Position numbers and translations under genes: made by a program
In this document: positions 7,760-15,970 of the stretch, piece after piece
Position numbering within the stretch: the first letter of the stretch is position 1
Layout: each line of letters starts with the position of its first letter
Assembly (NCBI GenBank): GCA_030039695.1
Contig: JASHVB010000774.1
Location: forward strand, 1-22,147
Reading direction: 5' to 3'
DNA: 22,147 nucleotides
Source of the DNA: Acetobacteraceae bacterium
GTDB lineage: Bacteria > Pseudomonadota > Alphaproteobacteria > Acetobacterales > Acetobacteraceae
The notes under the pieces: generated by a model
The model's database searches: none
What the model was told of the DNA's origin: nothing
The model's input: only the letters and a program-made list of their open reading frames with translations

Positions 7760-8989
7760 CTACGTGACGTTGCCCCGCACGGCGAACCGCTCGTCCCGCC
7801 ACTCCCCGCCCTCCATCACCGCGCGTAACGCAGCGACTGCATCCCACACGTCGGTATAGCGCACATACAGCGGTGCGAAACCAAACCGGAGGACATCCGG
7901 CGCACGAAAATCACCGATGACTCCGCGCGCGATCAGTGCCTGCATGATCGCGTAGCCGTTTGGCTGGGCAACCGATACCTGGCTGCCGCGACGTTCCGGT
8001 TCGGGTGGGGTGAGCAAGCGGAATCCGTACACCGCGCATTCCTGTGCGACGAGGTCCATGAACATGCCAGTCAGCCGCAGTGACTTTTCGCGCAGTGCGG
8101 CTACCGGCACTTCCGACAGCAGATCGATGCCGACATCCAGCGCCGCAACGCTCAGCACCGGCGGCGTGCCGACGATCGCCCGTGCGATGCCCTCCGCGGG
8201 TCGATAATCCGGGGCGAAGGCGAACGGTTCGGCGTGGCCCAGCCATCCGGTCAGCGGCATGCGCAGCGCCGTCTGCAGACGAGGGACGACAGACAGAAAT
8301 GCCGGTGCACCCGGCCCGCCATTCAAGTACTTGTAACCGCAGCCAGCAGCAAAATCGACGTCGTCCGCGGCAAGCTGTAGCGGTACCGCACCAACCGAGT
8401 GCGAAAGATCCCACAATACCAGCGCACCGACCGCATGCGCCGCACGCGTGACCGCATCGATGTCGTGCATCGCACCGGTTCGGTAGTTCACGTGCGTCAG
8501 CATCAGCACGGCCACGTCAGGTCCCAGTGTAGCGACGGGATCGTCCGCCGCGCGCAGCGAATGTCCCCGCCTTAGCAATGTGGTCAGTCCCTGAGCGATA
8601 TACAGGTCGGTGGGAAAATTCCCAGCTTCCGTCAGGATCACCGTCCGCTCAGGCCGCAGCGTGAGCGCCGCGGACAAAAGCTTGAACAGGTTCACTGACG
8701 TTGAATCCGCCACGACCGTACTGCCCGGGGCCGCGCCAATCATCCGGCCGATCTTTTCTCCCACCCGTAGCGGCATGCCGATCCAATCATGCTCTGCCCA
8801 CGCGCGGATTAGCGACTCGCCCCACTCATGGGACACGACCTCAGCGACGCGTTTCGGCGTCGCCTTCGGCAGTGCGCCCAGCGAGTTCCCATCGAGATAG
8901 ATGACTCCATCCGGCAGTACAAACCGGTCGCGGAACCCCGCCAGCGGATCTGCGCAATCCAGCGCGACGAGGTGATCGCGCTCAATCAT
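7760..8989 (-). CDS. kynU: Kynureninase
   Basis: The 409-residue PLP enzyme cleaves kynurenine or 3-hydroxykynurenine to anthranilate or 3-hydroxyanthranilate plus alanine in tryptophan catabolism. The N-terminus YLDGNSLGALP (31-41) and WGESLIRAWAEHDWIGMP (56-73) are kynureninase hallmarks. TSVNLFK (97-103) and NFPTDLYIAQGL follow. WDLSHSVGAVP (193-203) holds the PLP-contacting Asp194, and Lys220 in GCGYKYLNGGPG forms the Schiff base. Length fits the family (about 400-420). No kynurenine formamidase or tryptophan dioxygenase gene is in the window. Its ATG overlaps the stop of the upstream SDR gene by 8 bases (8982-8989), so the two are coupled. It may therefore act on a kynurenine-like intermediate produced or used by neighbouring enzymes rather than in canonical tryptophan breakdown. 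Confidence 0.93.
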   Translation of the reverse strand: MIERDHLVALDCADPLAGFRDRFVLPDGVIYLDGNSLGALPKATPKRVAEVVSHEWGESLIRAWAEHDWIGMPLRVGEKIGRMIGAAPGSTVVADSTSVNLFKLLSAALTLRPERTVILTEAGNFPTDLYIAQGLTTLLRRGHSLRAADDPVATLGPDVAVLMLTHVNYRTGAMHDIDAVTRAAHAVGALVLWDLSHSVGAVPLQLAADDVDFAAGCGYKYLNGGPGAPAFLSVVPRLQTALRMPLTGWLGHAEPFAFAPDYRPAEGIARAIVGTPPVLSVAALDVGIDLLSEVPVAALREKSLRLTGMFMDLVAQECAVYGFRLLTPPEPERRGSQVSVAQPNGYAIMQALIARGVIGDFRAPDVLRFGFAPLYVRYTDVWDAVAALRAVMEGGEWRDERFAVRGNVT

Positions 8990-9767
8990 CCCGCTGCAGC
9001 ACCACGCCAGCCGTCGTACCGCCGTCCACCACCAACGTCTGTCCCGTCACGAACCGTCCTGCATCCGCAGCCAGGAACACGGCAGCGCCGGCGATCTCAT
9101 CCGGTTCGCCGATGCGCTGCAGCGGCACGTCGCGAGTCGCCTTGCGATAGCGCACCGGGTCGGTCCACAGCGCCTTTGCGAAGTCGGTGCGCACCAGCCC
9201 CGGTGCAATCGCATTGGCGCGCACGTTCTTCGGCCCCCACTCTACCGCGATGTTGCGTGCCAACTGCATGTCGGCCGCCTTGGAAATGCCATACAGCCCG
9301 AGCGACGCCGACCCGCGCAACCCTCCGATCGAAGAGATGATGATGAACGACCCGCCCCCGCGTTTCGCCAGATACGGACACACCATATTGGCCAGCCAGA
9401 AATTCGACCGCACGTTAGCGCCCATGACCCGCTCGTAGACTTCGTCGGAAGCCCCGGCTGCGGGACCGAGATACGGATTGACTGCGGCATTGCTGACAAC
9501 GATGTCGATGCCATCCCAGAGTGCGGTCGTCTTTTCCACCAACGCCTGCAATTCCTCCTTGCGCGCGATGTGGCAGGGGATCACCATGGCCTCGCCGCCG
9601 CGCTCGCGGATGCCAGCAGCCACGGCCTCGCAGGCATCCGCCTTGCGGCTGGAGATCACGACCTTAGCGCCATGTTCGGCCATGCGCTCCGCGATGGCGC
9701 GGCCGATGCCTTTGCTGGAGCCGGTGACGATCGCGACTTTGCCGGTCAAATCGAACAGGGAGTGCAT
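8982..9767 (-). CDS. Short-chain dehydrogenase/reductase (SDR), classical type
   Basis: The 261-residue classical SDR has an intact active site. The cofactor loop TGSSKGIG lies at 15-22, SNAA at 92-95, catalytic Ser146 in IISSIGG, Tyr159 and Lys163 in YGISK, and the structural IAPGLVRTDF follows. The C-terminal TGQTLVVDGG is typical. It is probably an NAD(P)-dependent alcohol or ketone oxidoreductase with unknown substrate. I chose ATG 9767 because the conserved N-terminus (LFDLTGKVAIVTG) starts there. The open frame extends to 9863 but that part is not SDR-like and would overlap the divergent acyl-CoA synthetase. Its stop overlaps the kynU start. It shares a 76-base divergent promoter region (9768-9843) with the synthetase gene. 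Confidence 0.9.
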   Translation of the reverse strand: MHSLFDLTGKVAIVTGSSKGIGRAIAERMAEHGAKVVISSRKADACEAVAAGIRERGGEAMVIPCHIARKEELQALVEKTTALWDGIDIVVSNAAVNPYLGPAAGASDEVYERVMGANVRSNFWLANMVCPYLAKRGGGSFIIISSIGGLRGSASLGLYGISKAADMQLARNIAVEWGPKNVRANAIAPGLVRTDFAKALWTDPVRYRKATRDVPLQRIGEPDEIAGAAVFLAADAGRFVTGQTLVVDGGTTAGVVLQRDD

Positions 9768-9843
9768 GTGGAGCCTCTTGCTTGGCGGGAGGGTTACTCG
9801 TGAGTATGCTGCATGCAACAGAACGTCAATCGGGCCGGGAACG

Positions 9844-11982
9844 ATGTCCACACAACGCACCACCGTCTATCGCCACGAAGAGCTGCGCCGGTTGCTGCAT
9901 CCTCAGAGCGTCGCGGTGGTCGGCGCCTCGTCACGGGCGGGATCGTTTGGTGAGCGGGTTCTGCTCAATCAGCAGAATTATTCCGGTCGCACCTATCCAG
10001 TGAATGCGCGCTATGACCGCATCGGCGAGGCCGTGTGTTATCCATCCGTGACTGCGCTGCCGGAAGTGCCGGACTGCGTGGTGATCGCCGCGGCGCGCGA
10101 CGCCGTCGAAGAGATCGTGCAGGACTGCGTGAAGGTCGGCGTCGGCGGCGTTATCATCTTTGCGTCGGGTTATTCAGAGATGGGCCGGCCCGACCGCATC
10201 GAGGCGCAACAGCGCCTGGCTGACATCGCGCGTGAGACCGGTGTGCGCATTGTCGGGCCCAACTGTATCGGCGTGGTCAACGCACTGCTAGATTCGCGCA
10301 TCACGTTCATGAACATCACGCCGATTCCGCTACCGCGTCCGCGCGCGGTAGGGATCATCAGTCAGTCTGGTGCGCTTGGCATGGCTTTGGCGCAGGCGGT
10401 GGTGCGCGGGGCGTCGTTCAGCCACGTGATGACCTCGGGCAACTCGTGCGACGTCGATATGGCCGACTTCATCAGCTACCTCGCTGATGATCCGGCCTGC
10501 GCCGCCATCGCCTGCGTGTTCGAGGGCATGGCCTCGCCGGAACGCATCCTGCTCGCCGCGGAATACGCCTGGCAGAAGGACAAGCCGCTGATCGTATACA
10601 AAATGGCGACCGGTGAGGAAGGCGCTGCGGCGGCGATGTCGCACACCGGCTCGCTTGCCGGATCGCACGCGGCGTATCGCGCGGTGTTCCAGCGCGCCGG
10701 TGCGGTGCTGGTGGAGAATTTCGAATCCCTGGTGGAGACGGCAACGTTCTTTGCGAAGGCGCCTCCGCCCAAGGCGAAGGGGGTGGCGATCGTGTCGGCT
10801 TCTGGCGGCGGCGCGATCATGGCGGCCGACCGCGCGGAACAGCACGGTGTGCCGCTGCCGCAACCGGGTCCAGTGCTGCACGACCTGCTCACGACGCGCA
10901 TTCCGGATTTCGGGGCGGCTCGCAATCCGTGCGACGTGACCGGGCAGATTCTCAACGATCCGGAATCTCTGAACGTCTGCGCTGGCGCGTTCCTGGCGGA
11001 TCTGCAATATGCCGCGCTGGTGGTGCCGATGACCTACGGCTACGCTGCGTCGGCGCAGCGTATTCCGGTGTATGAGCGGCTAGCACGCGAACATGGCAAA
11101 ATGGTCTGCATCGCCTGGCAGGCGGAATGGCTGGAAGGTCCGGGTGTGAAGGAGGCCGAAGAATCCGAAAACGTCGCGGTCTTCCGTTCCATGAGCTCGC
11201 TGTTCGCCGCGTTGGCAGCGTGGAACTGGCGGGCGGAAAAGCGCGCGGCTCGGCATGAACCGATTCCGTCCACGTCGGAACAAACGAAACGCATGGCACG
11301 CGCGCTGATCGACGAAGCAGGCGCCCGCATGCTGACCGAACGCGAGGCCAAGTCGGTGCTGGCGCTGTACGGCGTACCGGTGGTGGGAGAGCAGCTGACG
11401 AGCGATCCGGAAGACGCGGTGAACGCCGCGGCCGCACTCGGCTATCCGGTCGTGTTGAAAGTCGAATCTCCTGACCTACCGCACAAGACCGAAGCCGGCG
11501 TCATTCGCCTGAACCTGCGCAATGCCGACGACGTTCGTGCGGCCTACGACGCGGTGATGGCCAATGCCGCCGCGGCGTCGCCGCCGCCTCGGATCAACGG
11601 TGTGCTAGTGCAGCCGATGGTGCCGCGGGGCCTGGAGATGGTCGTCGGCGCACGCATCGATCCGTTGTTCGGTCCGCTTGTCGTTGTGGGGCTTGGCGGA
11701 GTCCTGGTGGAACTGTTGAAGGACACCGCCCTGGCGCCTGCACCTCTGACGCATCGCGATGCACTGGCGCTGCTTGGACAACTCAAGGGCGAGCGGTTGC
11801 TCCGTGGCTTCCGAGGGATGGATCCGGTCGATCTGGACAGATTGGCAGAGGTGATTTGCCGGGTTTCGCGCTTCGCTGCCGATCATCGCGACGCGATTGC
11901 CGAGCTCGACCTCAATCCACTGATCTGTGCCGGTGATCGCATCACCGCGGTGGATGCACTGATTGCGCCCGCCAAACGCTGA
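9844..11982 (+). CDS. ADP-forming acyl-CoA synthetase (acetate-CoA ligase family)
   Basis: This is a 712-residue fused alpha-beta enzyme of the NDP-forming acyl-CoA synthetase superfamily, converting an acid, CoA and ATP to acyl-CoA, ADP and phosphate. Residues about 13-140 are the CoA-binding Rossmann domain (SVAVVGASSRAGSFGERVL). Residues about 150-460 are the two succinyl-CoA-ligase-like domains, with GIISQSGALGMALAQA (170-185) and the probable phosphohistidine His267 in MSHTGSLAGS. Residues about 480-712 are the ATP-grasp domain, including YPVVLKVES and LPHKTEAGVIRL with the second conserved His547. ATG 9844 gives a normal N-terminus. The open frame running back to 9478 lies opposite the SDR gene and is not conserved. 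It is followed after 169 bases by the DadA-like gene. The acyl substrate is unknown. Confidence 0.92.
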   Translation: MSTQRTTVYRHEELRRLLHPQSVAVVGASSRAGSFGERVLLNQQNYSGRTYPVNARYDRIGEAVCYPSVTALPEVPDCVVIAAARDAVEEIVQDCVKVGVGGVIIFASGYSEMGRPDRIEAQQRLADIARETGVRIVGPNCIGVVNALLDSRITFMNITPIPLPRPRAVGIISQSGALGMALAQAVVRGASFSHVMTSGNSCDVDMADFISYLADDPACAAIACVFEGMASPERILLAAEYAWQKDKPLIVYKMATGEEGAAAAMSHTGSLAGSHAAYRAVFQRAGAVLVENFESLVETATFFAKAPPPKAKGVAIVSASGGGAIMAADRAEQHGVPLPQPGPVLHDLLTTRIPDFGAARNPCDVTGQILNDPESLNVCAGAFLADLQYAALVVPMTYGYAASAQRIPVYERLAREHGKMVCIAWQAEWLEGPGVKEAEESENVAVFRSMSSLFAALAAWNWRAEKRAARHEPIPSTSEQTKRMARALIDEAGARMLTEREAKSVLALYGVPVVGEQLTSDPEDAVNAAAALGYPVVLKVESPDLPHKTEAGVIRLNLRNADDVRAAYDAVMANAAAASPPPRINGVLVQPMVPRGLEMVVGARIDPLFGPLVVVGLGGVLVELLKDTALAPAPLTHRDALALLGQLKGERLLRGFRGMDPVDLDRLAEVICRVSRFAADHRDAIAELDLNPLICAGDRITAVDALIAPAKR

Positions 11983-12014
11983 TGCGCGTGCAACCGGCGA
12001 CCGGCACTTTGCCA

Positions 12015-12159
12015 CCCGTCATGGTCAGGTTTGGGCACTGGTCATTGCGGGATCGGGAAGGGCCGAAGCAATCGCGATCGAGGGGAGTTGCGCAGCTCGG
12101 GGACCGCGCCGTCGGTATGCGCCTCGCAGCGACCTGCGCTCAATCCCAGCCATGACGGG
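12015..12159. repeat. Repeat-derived spacer with terminal inverted ends, family A partial copy 2
   Basis: The spacer between the acyl-CoA synthetase and DadA-like genes is bounded by CCCGTCATGG (12015-12024) and its exact reverse complement CCATGACGGG (12150-12159). Inside, 12041-12073 begins GTCATTGCGGG and ends GAAGCAATC, resembling the left half of the palindrome at 7685-7758. The right arm provides the ATG used as start of the downstream gene. Confidence 0.6.
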
Positions 12160-13426
12160 GGAGAGCAGGGCGCAACGCGTCGTCGTCGTCGGGGCAGGCA
12201 TCGTCGGCGTCTGCTGTGCTCTGCACCTGCAGCACGCCCGGCATGAAACGACGCTGATCGATCCGCGTGGGCCTGGCACGGTCACATCGTTTGGCAATGC
12301 GGGCGGCGTTGTCGCCGGTTCGGTCGTTCCAAACAGCACGCCGGCATTGCGGCGCAACATTCCGCGCATTCTGTTTGACCGCGACAGCCCGGTGCGGCTG
12401 CGCTGGTCGTATCTGCCGAAAATCGCCCCATGGCTGCTGCGTTTCCTGCGTGAGGGCAGCGATTCGCGGGTGCGGCAGATTGCGCGCTCGCTGCAGCCTC
12501 TGGTGTCGCGCGCCTATGAGGCGCATCGTGAACTGATCGCGCTGGCCGGTGCGGACGGCATCGTGCGACCGGTCGGTTGGCTGAAGGTCTACGAAACTGA
12601 AGCCGGCTTTGCCGGCACGGCGTACGACCGCGAGATCATGGCGGCCAATGACGTAAATTTCGATGTGCTGAACGCCGACGAGATCCATCAACTGGAGCCC
12701 GCGCTCGCACCTCGCTTCGTCAAGGGGCTGCTGCAGCCGGACAGCGCGTTTGTCTCCTCGCCTTACAAGCTGACCGAGGCTTACGTCGCCCATTTCGTCC
12801 GGCTTGGTGGAACCGTCGTGCAGGATCGCGTCCGTGGCGTTAGGCCGACAGACGGCGGCATCGAACTGGATTGCGAACGAGGGTTCCTGGCTTTCGATGC
12901 TGGGGTGATCGCCGCCGGTGCATGGTCCAAGCAACTCGCCGGGCAGCTTGGCGACCACGTGCTGCTGGATACCGAGCGCGGCTATCACTTGAACATCGAC
13001 AGTCCCACAGAACTGCGTCGCCCCGTTGTATTCCCGGAAAAGGGTTTCGTGCTGGCGCCGATGCAGGACGGCGTGCGGCTGACCAGCGGCGTGGAGCTGG
13101 GAGGTCTCGATGCGCCGCCCGACTTTTCTCGTATCCGCCGCCTGTTGCCACACGCGCAGCAGATGCTGCCGGGACTGTCGGATAAGGTAACACGGGAGTG
13201 GATGGGCTATCGTCCGTCTACGCCGGATTCGCTGCCGGTGATCGGCACCTCGCCGCGCACGCCGCACGTTGTCTATGCGTTCGGCCATCAGCATCTCGGC
13301 CTCACGCTGTCCGCGATCACCGGCCGGCTGGTCGCGGCACTGGTCGGCGGCCCCGCCCCAGAGATCGACCTGAGCCCCTATCGCGTGGGAAGGTTCCAGC
13401 CGCTGCACACGGAAAGGCCTCGATGA
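12152..13426 (+). CDS. FAD-dependent amino-acid oxidoreductase (DAO family, DadA-like)
   Basis: The 424-residue flavoenzyme matches the length of the D-amino-acid dehydrogenase small subunit DadA. The FAD loop is VVVVGAGIVG with Gly14-x-Gly16-x-x-Gly19. It is followed by TLIDPRGPG and SFGNAGGV, the DadA-type segment, and then by RWSYLPKIAPWLLRFLREG. The C-terminal WMGYRPSTPDSLPVIG and FGHQHLGLTLS are the DAO-family flavin and substrate motifs. It should oxidise an amine or amino acid to an imine and then 2-oxo acid, passing electrons to the respiratory chain. ATG 12152 is the last ATG before the FAD loop, so it is the likely start. It lies inside a repeat and has no clear ribosome site. The open frame back to 11963 is unconserved. 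Its TGA overlaps the acylase ATG. Confidence 0.88.
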   Translation: MTGESRAQRVVVVGAGIVGVCCALHLQHARHETTLIDPRGPGTVTSFGNAGGVVAGSVVPNSTPALRRNIPRILFDRDSPVRLRWSYLPKIAPWLLRFLREGSDSRVRQIARSLQPLVSRAYEAHRELIALAGADGIVRPVGWLKVYETEAGFAGTAYDREIMAANDVNFDVLNADEIHQLEPALAPRFVKGLLQPDSAFVSSPYKLTEAYVAHFVRLGGTVVQDRVRGVRPTDGGIELDCERGFLAFDAGVIAAGAWSKQLAGQLGDHVLLDTERGYHLNIDSPTELRRPVVFPEKGFVLAPMQDGVRLTSGVELGGLDAPPDFSRIRRLLPHAQQMLPGLSDKVTREWMGYRPSTPDSLPVIGTSPRTPHVVYAFGHQHLGLTLSAITGRLVAALVGGPAPEIDLSPYRVGRFQPLHTERPR

Positions 13427-15744
13427 TGACGACGGAATTCTCGGTCGCAGGCCTGGAACGCCAGGCGGAGATCGTGGTGGATCAATGGGGCATTCCGCAC
13501 ATCCGTGCCCAGTCGCAGCACGACGTGTTCTTCGCCCAGGGCTTCAACGTCGCGCGTGACCGCTTGTTCCAGATCGATCTGTGGCGCAAGCGCGGCCTTG
13601 GCCTGATGGCGGCCGATTACGGCGCGGGCTTCCTGGCGCAGGACCGTGCTGCACGTTTGTTCCTGTACCGCGGCGACATGGACGCGGAGTGGGCCGCATA
13701 CGCCAACCCAGACGCGCATGCGATCTGCGCGGCCTTTGCCGCCGGTATCAACGCGTTCATCGCGCTGGCCGAGAACGATCCGTCGCTGCTGTCTCCGGAA
13801 TTCGCCGCGATGGACATCAAGCCCGCGCGCTGGTCGGCGGAGGACGTGGTGCGCATCCGCAGCCACGCGCTGTGTCGCAACGTCGAATCGGAAGCGATCC
13901 GAGCGCAGGTTGCGGCGCGTGCCGATGTGGAGACCGACCGCGTACGCCGCTCAATCGAGCCGGAATGGACGGTGCGTATTCCTGAAGGCCTCAGCCCCTC
14001 CGACATTTCACCTGACGTGCTCGATGTGTACTGGCTTGCTACCGTCCAGCCGGACATCAGTCCCGAGCGGCTCGCCGCCAAGCCGGAGGATGCGTGGCGC
14101 TGGACCAAGGTGAATGACTACGATGAGGTGAAGCTGGCGGCAGGCTCGGAGGGTTCCAACAACTGGGTGATCGCCGGATCACGCACGGCCACGGGCCGAC
14201 CGATCCTGGCGAGCGACCCGCACCGTACATACACCATGCCCTCGGTTCGCTCTGTCGTGCATCTGACCTGTCCTGGACTTGACGTGATCGGTGCCGCCGA
14301 GCCGCCAACCCCGGGCGTGTTCATCGGCCACAACGACCGGATGGCGTTCGGCCTGACCATCTTCCCGATGGATCAGGAGGATCTTTACGTCTATGAAACC
14401 AATCCGGCCGATCCGGACCAGTATCGCTATCTCGGCGGCTGGGAGAGCATGCGCGTCGTACAGGAGACGATCCACGTGCGCGGCATGCCTGATCAGCTTG
14501 TGACGCTGAGATTCACCCGGCACGGCCCAGTCGTTTATGTAGACCACGGAAAGCGGCGCGCGTTCGCCGTGCGATCGGTGTGGTTTGAACCAGGCACGTC
14601 GGCGTACATGGGCCGTCTTGCCTACATGACGGCCCGGTCCGTTTCGGCCTTCGCCAAGGCGCTGGGCGCCTGGTCGGCCCCGACGGTCAACATGATCGCC
14701 GCCGATGTCACCGGCCAGATCGCGTGGTTCGCGGTCGGCAAGGCGCCGCGGCGGCCGAACTGGGATGGGTTACTGCCGGTGCCAGGCGACGGACGCTATG
14801 AATGGAACGGCTTTCACAGCCCGGAAGATCTGCCGTGCGTCATCGATCCGCCGCGCGGCTTCGTTGCGACAGCAAACGAACAGAATATGCCGCGCGACTA
14901 TCCGTGGCAGGAACGCAGGCTGGGGTTCGAATGGGCGGAGCACTCGCGATCCAGGCGTGTGCATGCTGTACTCAGCGCACAGCGGCGGCACACTCTGAGG
15001 GATTCCATGGCACTACAATGCGACGTGCTGTCGATCCCGGCGGAACGCCTCGGCCGGCTGCTCAGCAAGGTCGGCAACCTTTCCGGCGACCTCGCGAGGA
15101 TGGTGCCGCTACTGCGCGAATGGGACCATCGGCTGCTTGCCAACTCCGCGGCGGCTGCGTTGTTCGAAATCTGGTGGGTGAAGCATTTGAAACCGGCGGT
15201 GATCCGCGACCGCGCGCACGACCCCGGGCTGCATGCACTGCTATCGCCGGGCGACAACGAAACGCTGCTGGCGACACTGGAGAACGCGGACCCTGCCCGG
15301 CGGGACGTCCTGTTGGCGGAGACGTTGGAGGCGGCCTGCGCGATGTGCCGTGAGCTGCTGGGCGCCGATCCGGCGAAATGGCGCTGGGGTCATCTGCACC
15401 ACGGCTATTTTGCGCACCCGCTGTCGCGCGTCGCCGGCGTGCCGGAAATACGCGACGTGGGGCCGTTGGCGATCGGCGGCTCCGGGTCCACGCCCATGAA
15501 TACGACCTACCGAACGACCGATTTTCGCGCCACGGTCGGCGCATCGTTCCGCGTGGTGATGGATGTAGGGGACTGGGATGCGGCACGGGTGATCAACACG
15601 CCGGGCCAGTCAGGCGATCCGCGCTCGCGGCATTACGATGACCTTGCGCCGCTGTGGGCGCGCGGGGAATACGTGCCGATGGTATTCTCACGCGAGGCAG
15701 TCGAAGCGGCGGCCAAGGAGAGGATCGTGCTGCGGCCAGCTTGA
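13423..15744 (+). CDS. Penicillin acylase family N-terminal-nucleophile hydrolase
   Basis: The 773-residue amidohydrolase belongs to the family of penicillin G acylase, cephalosporin acylase and AHL acylases. It begins with the alpha-chain motif DQWGIPHIRAQSQHDVFFAQ (about 19-38) and NVARDRLFQIDLWRKRGLG. The beta-chain nucleophile is Ser245 in EGSNNWVIAG, where autocatalytic cleavage would expose Ser245 and yield chains of about 244 (less spacer) and 529 residues. ASDPH and GHNDRMAFGLT follow. Unlike most characterised members, no hydrophobic signal peptide precedes the alpha chain with ATG 13423 (or 13426), so it is predicted cytoplasmic. The start overlaps the DadA-like stop (ATGA). Family activity is cleavage of an amide to a carboxylic acid and an amine, and the substrate is not determinable. 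Confidence 0.9.
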   Translation: MMTTEFSVAGLERQAEIVVDQWGIPHIRAQSQHDVFFAQGFNVARDRLFQIDLWRKRGLGLMAADYGAGFLAQDRAARLFLYRGDMDAEWAAYANPDAHAICAAFAAGINAFIALAENDPSLLSPEFAAMDIKPARWSAEDVVRIRSHALCRNVESEAIRAQVAARADVETDRVRRSIEPEWTVRIPEGLSPSDISPDVLDVYWLATVQPDISPERLAAKPEDAWRWTKVNDYDEVKLAAGSEGSNNWVIAGSRTATGRPILASDPHRTYTMPSVRSVVHLTCPGLDVIGAAEPPTPGVFIGHNDRMAFGLTIFPMDQEDLYVYETNPADPDQYRYLGGWESMRVVQETIHVRGMPDQLVTLRFTRHGPVVYVDHGKRRAFAVRSVWFEPGTSAYMGRLAYMTARSVSAFAKALGAWSAPTVNMIAADVTGQIAWFAVGKAPRRPNWDGLLPVPGDGRYEWNGFHSPEDLPCVIDPPRGFVATANEQNMPRDYPWQERRLGFEWAEHSRSRRVHAVLSAQRRHTLRDSMALQCDVLSIPAERLGRLLSKVGNLSGDLARMVPLLREWDHRLLANSAAAALFEIWWVKHLKPAVIRDRAHDPGLHALLSPGDNETLLATLENADPARRDVLLAETLEAACAMCRELLGADPAKWRWGHLHHGYFAHPLSRVAGVPEIRDVGPLAIGGSGSTPMNTTYRTTDFRATVGASFRVVMDVGDWDAARVINTPGQSGDPRSRHYDDLAPLWARGEYVPMVFSREAVEAAAKERIVLRPA

Positions 15745-15747
15745 AAC

Positions 15748-15830
15748 CTACCCCGCTCCGCGCCCAGGGAGAGGTCGCGGAGCGAAGCGACAGATGTCAG
15801 GGGCGGAGCACACCATGGCGCGGTGCGGTT
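15748..15830. repeat. Palindromic dispersed repeat, family B copy 2 (degraded)
   Basis: CGCTCCGCG (15754-15762) pairs perfectly with CGCGGAGCG (15776-15784). The segment 15767-15789 matches 5440-5462 at 21 of 23 bases, starting with the same GGGAGAGGTCGCGG. The copy ends near GGTGCGGTT (15822-15830), as does copy 1. It lies just 3' of the acylase gene. From here to 15970 I see no gene, only a minor direct repeat: GCTGAAACC at 15859-15867 and 15893-15901. Confidence 0.65.
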
Positions 15831-15970
15831 CGCCCCCCACCCGCGACTGCCGAGTCCTGCTGAAACCGGCGAGACACGATGGTGCGGTTCGCGCTGAAAC
15901 CCGAATCGTGGCCGTCCATTGACTCAGCATTTGCCGCCACCGGGAGATCACAACACGCCGGACCGGACGG

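Noticed and set aside
9478..9843. N-terminal extension of the acyl-CoA synthetase frame
   Set aside because: The extra sequence is antisense to the intact SDR gene and not synthetase-like. The conserved protein begins at ATG 9844.
12140..13408. Reverse-strand frame of 422 aa opposite the DadA-like gene
   Set aside because: It mirrors a well-conserved flavoenzyme gene and is rich in Arg, Gln and His. It is a shadow frame.
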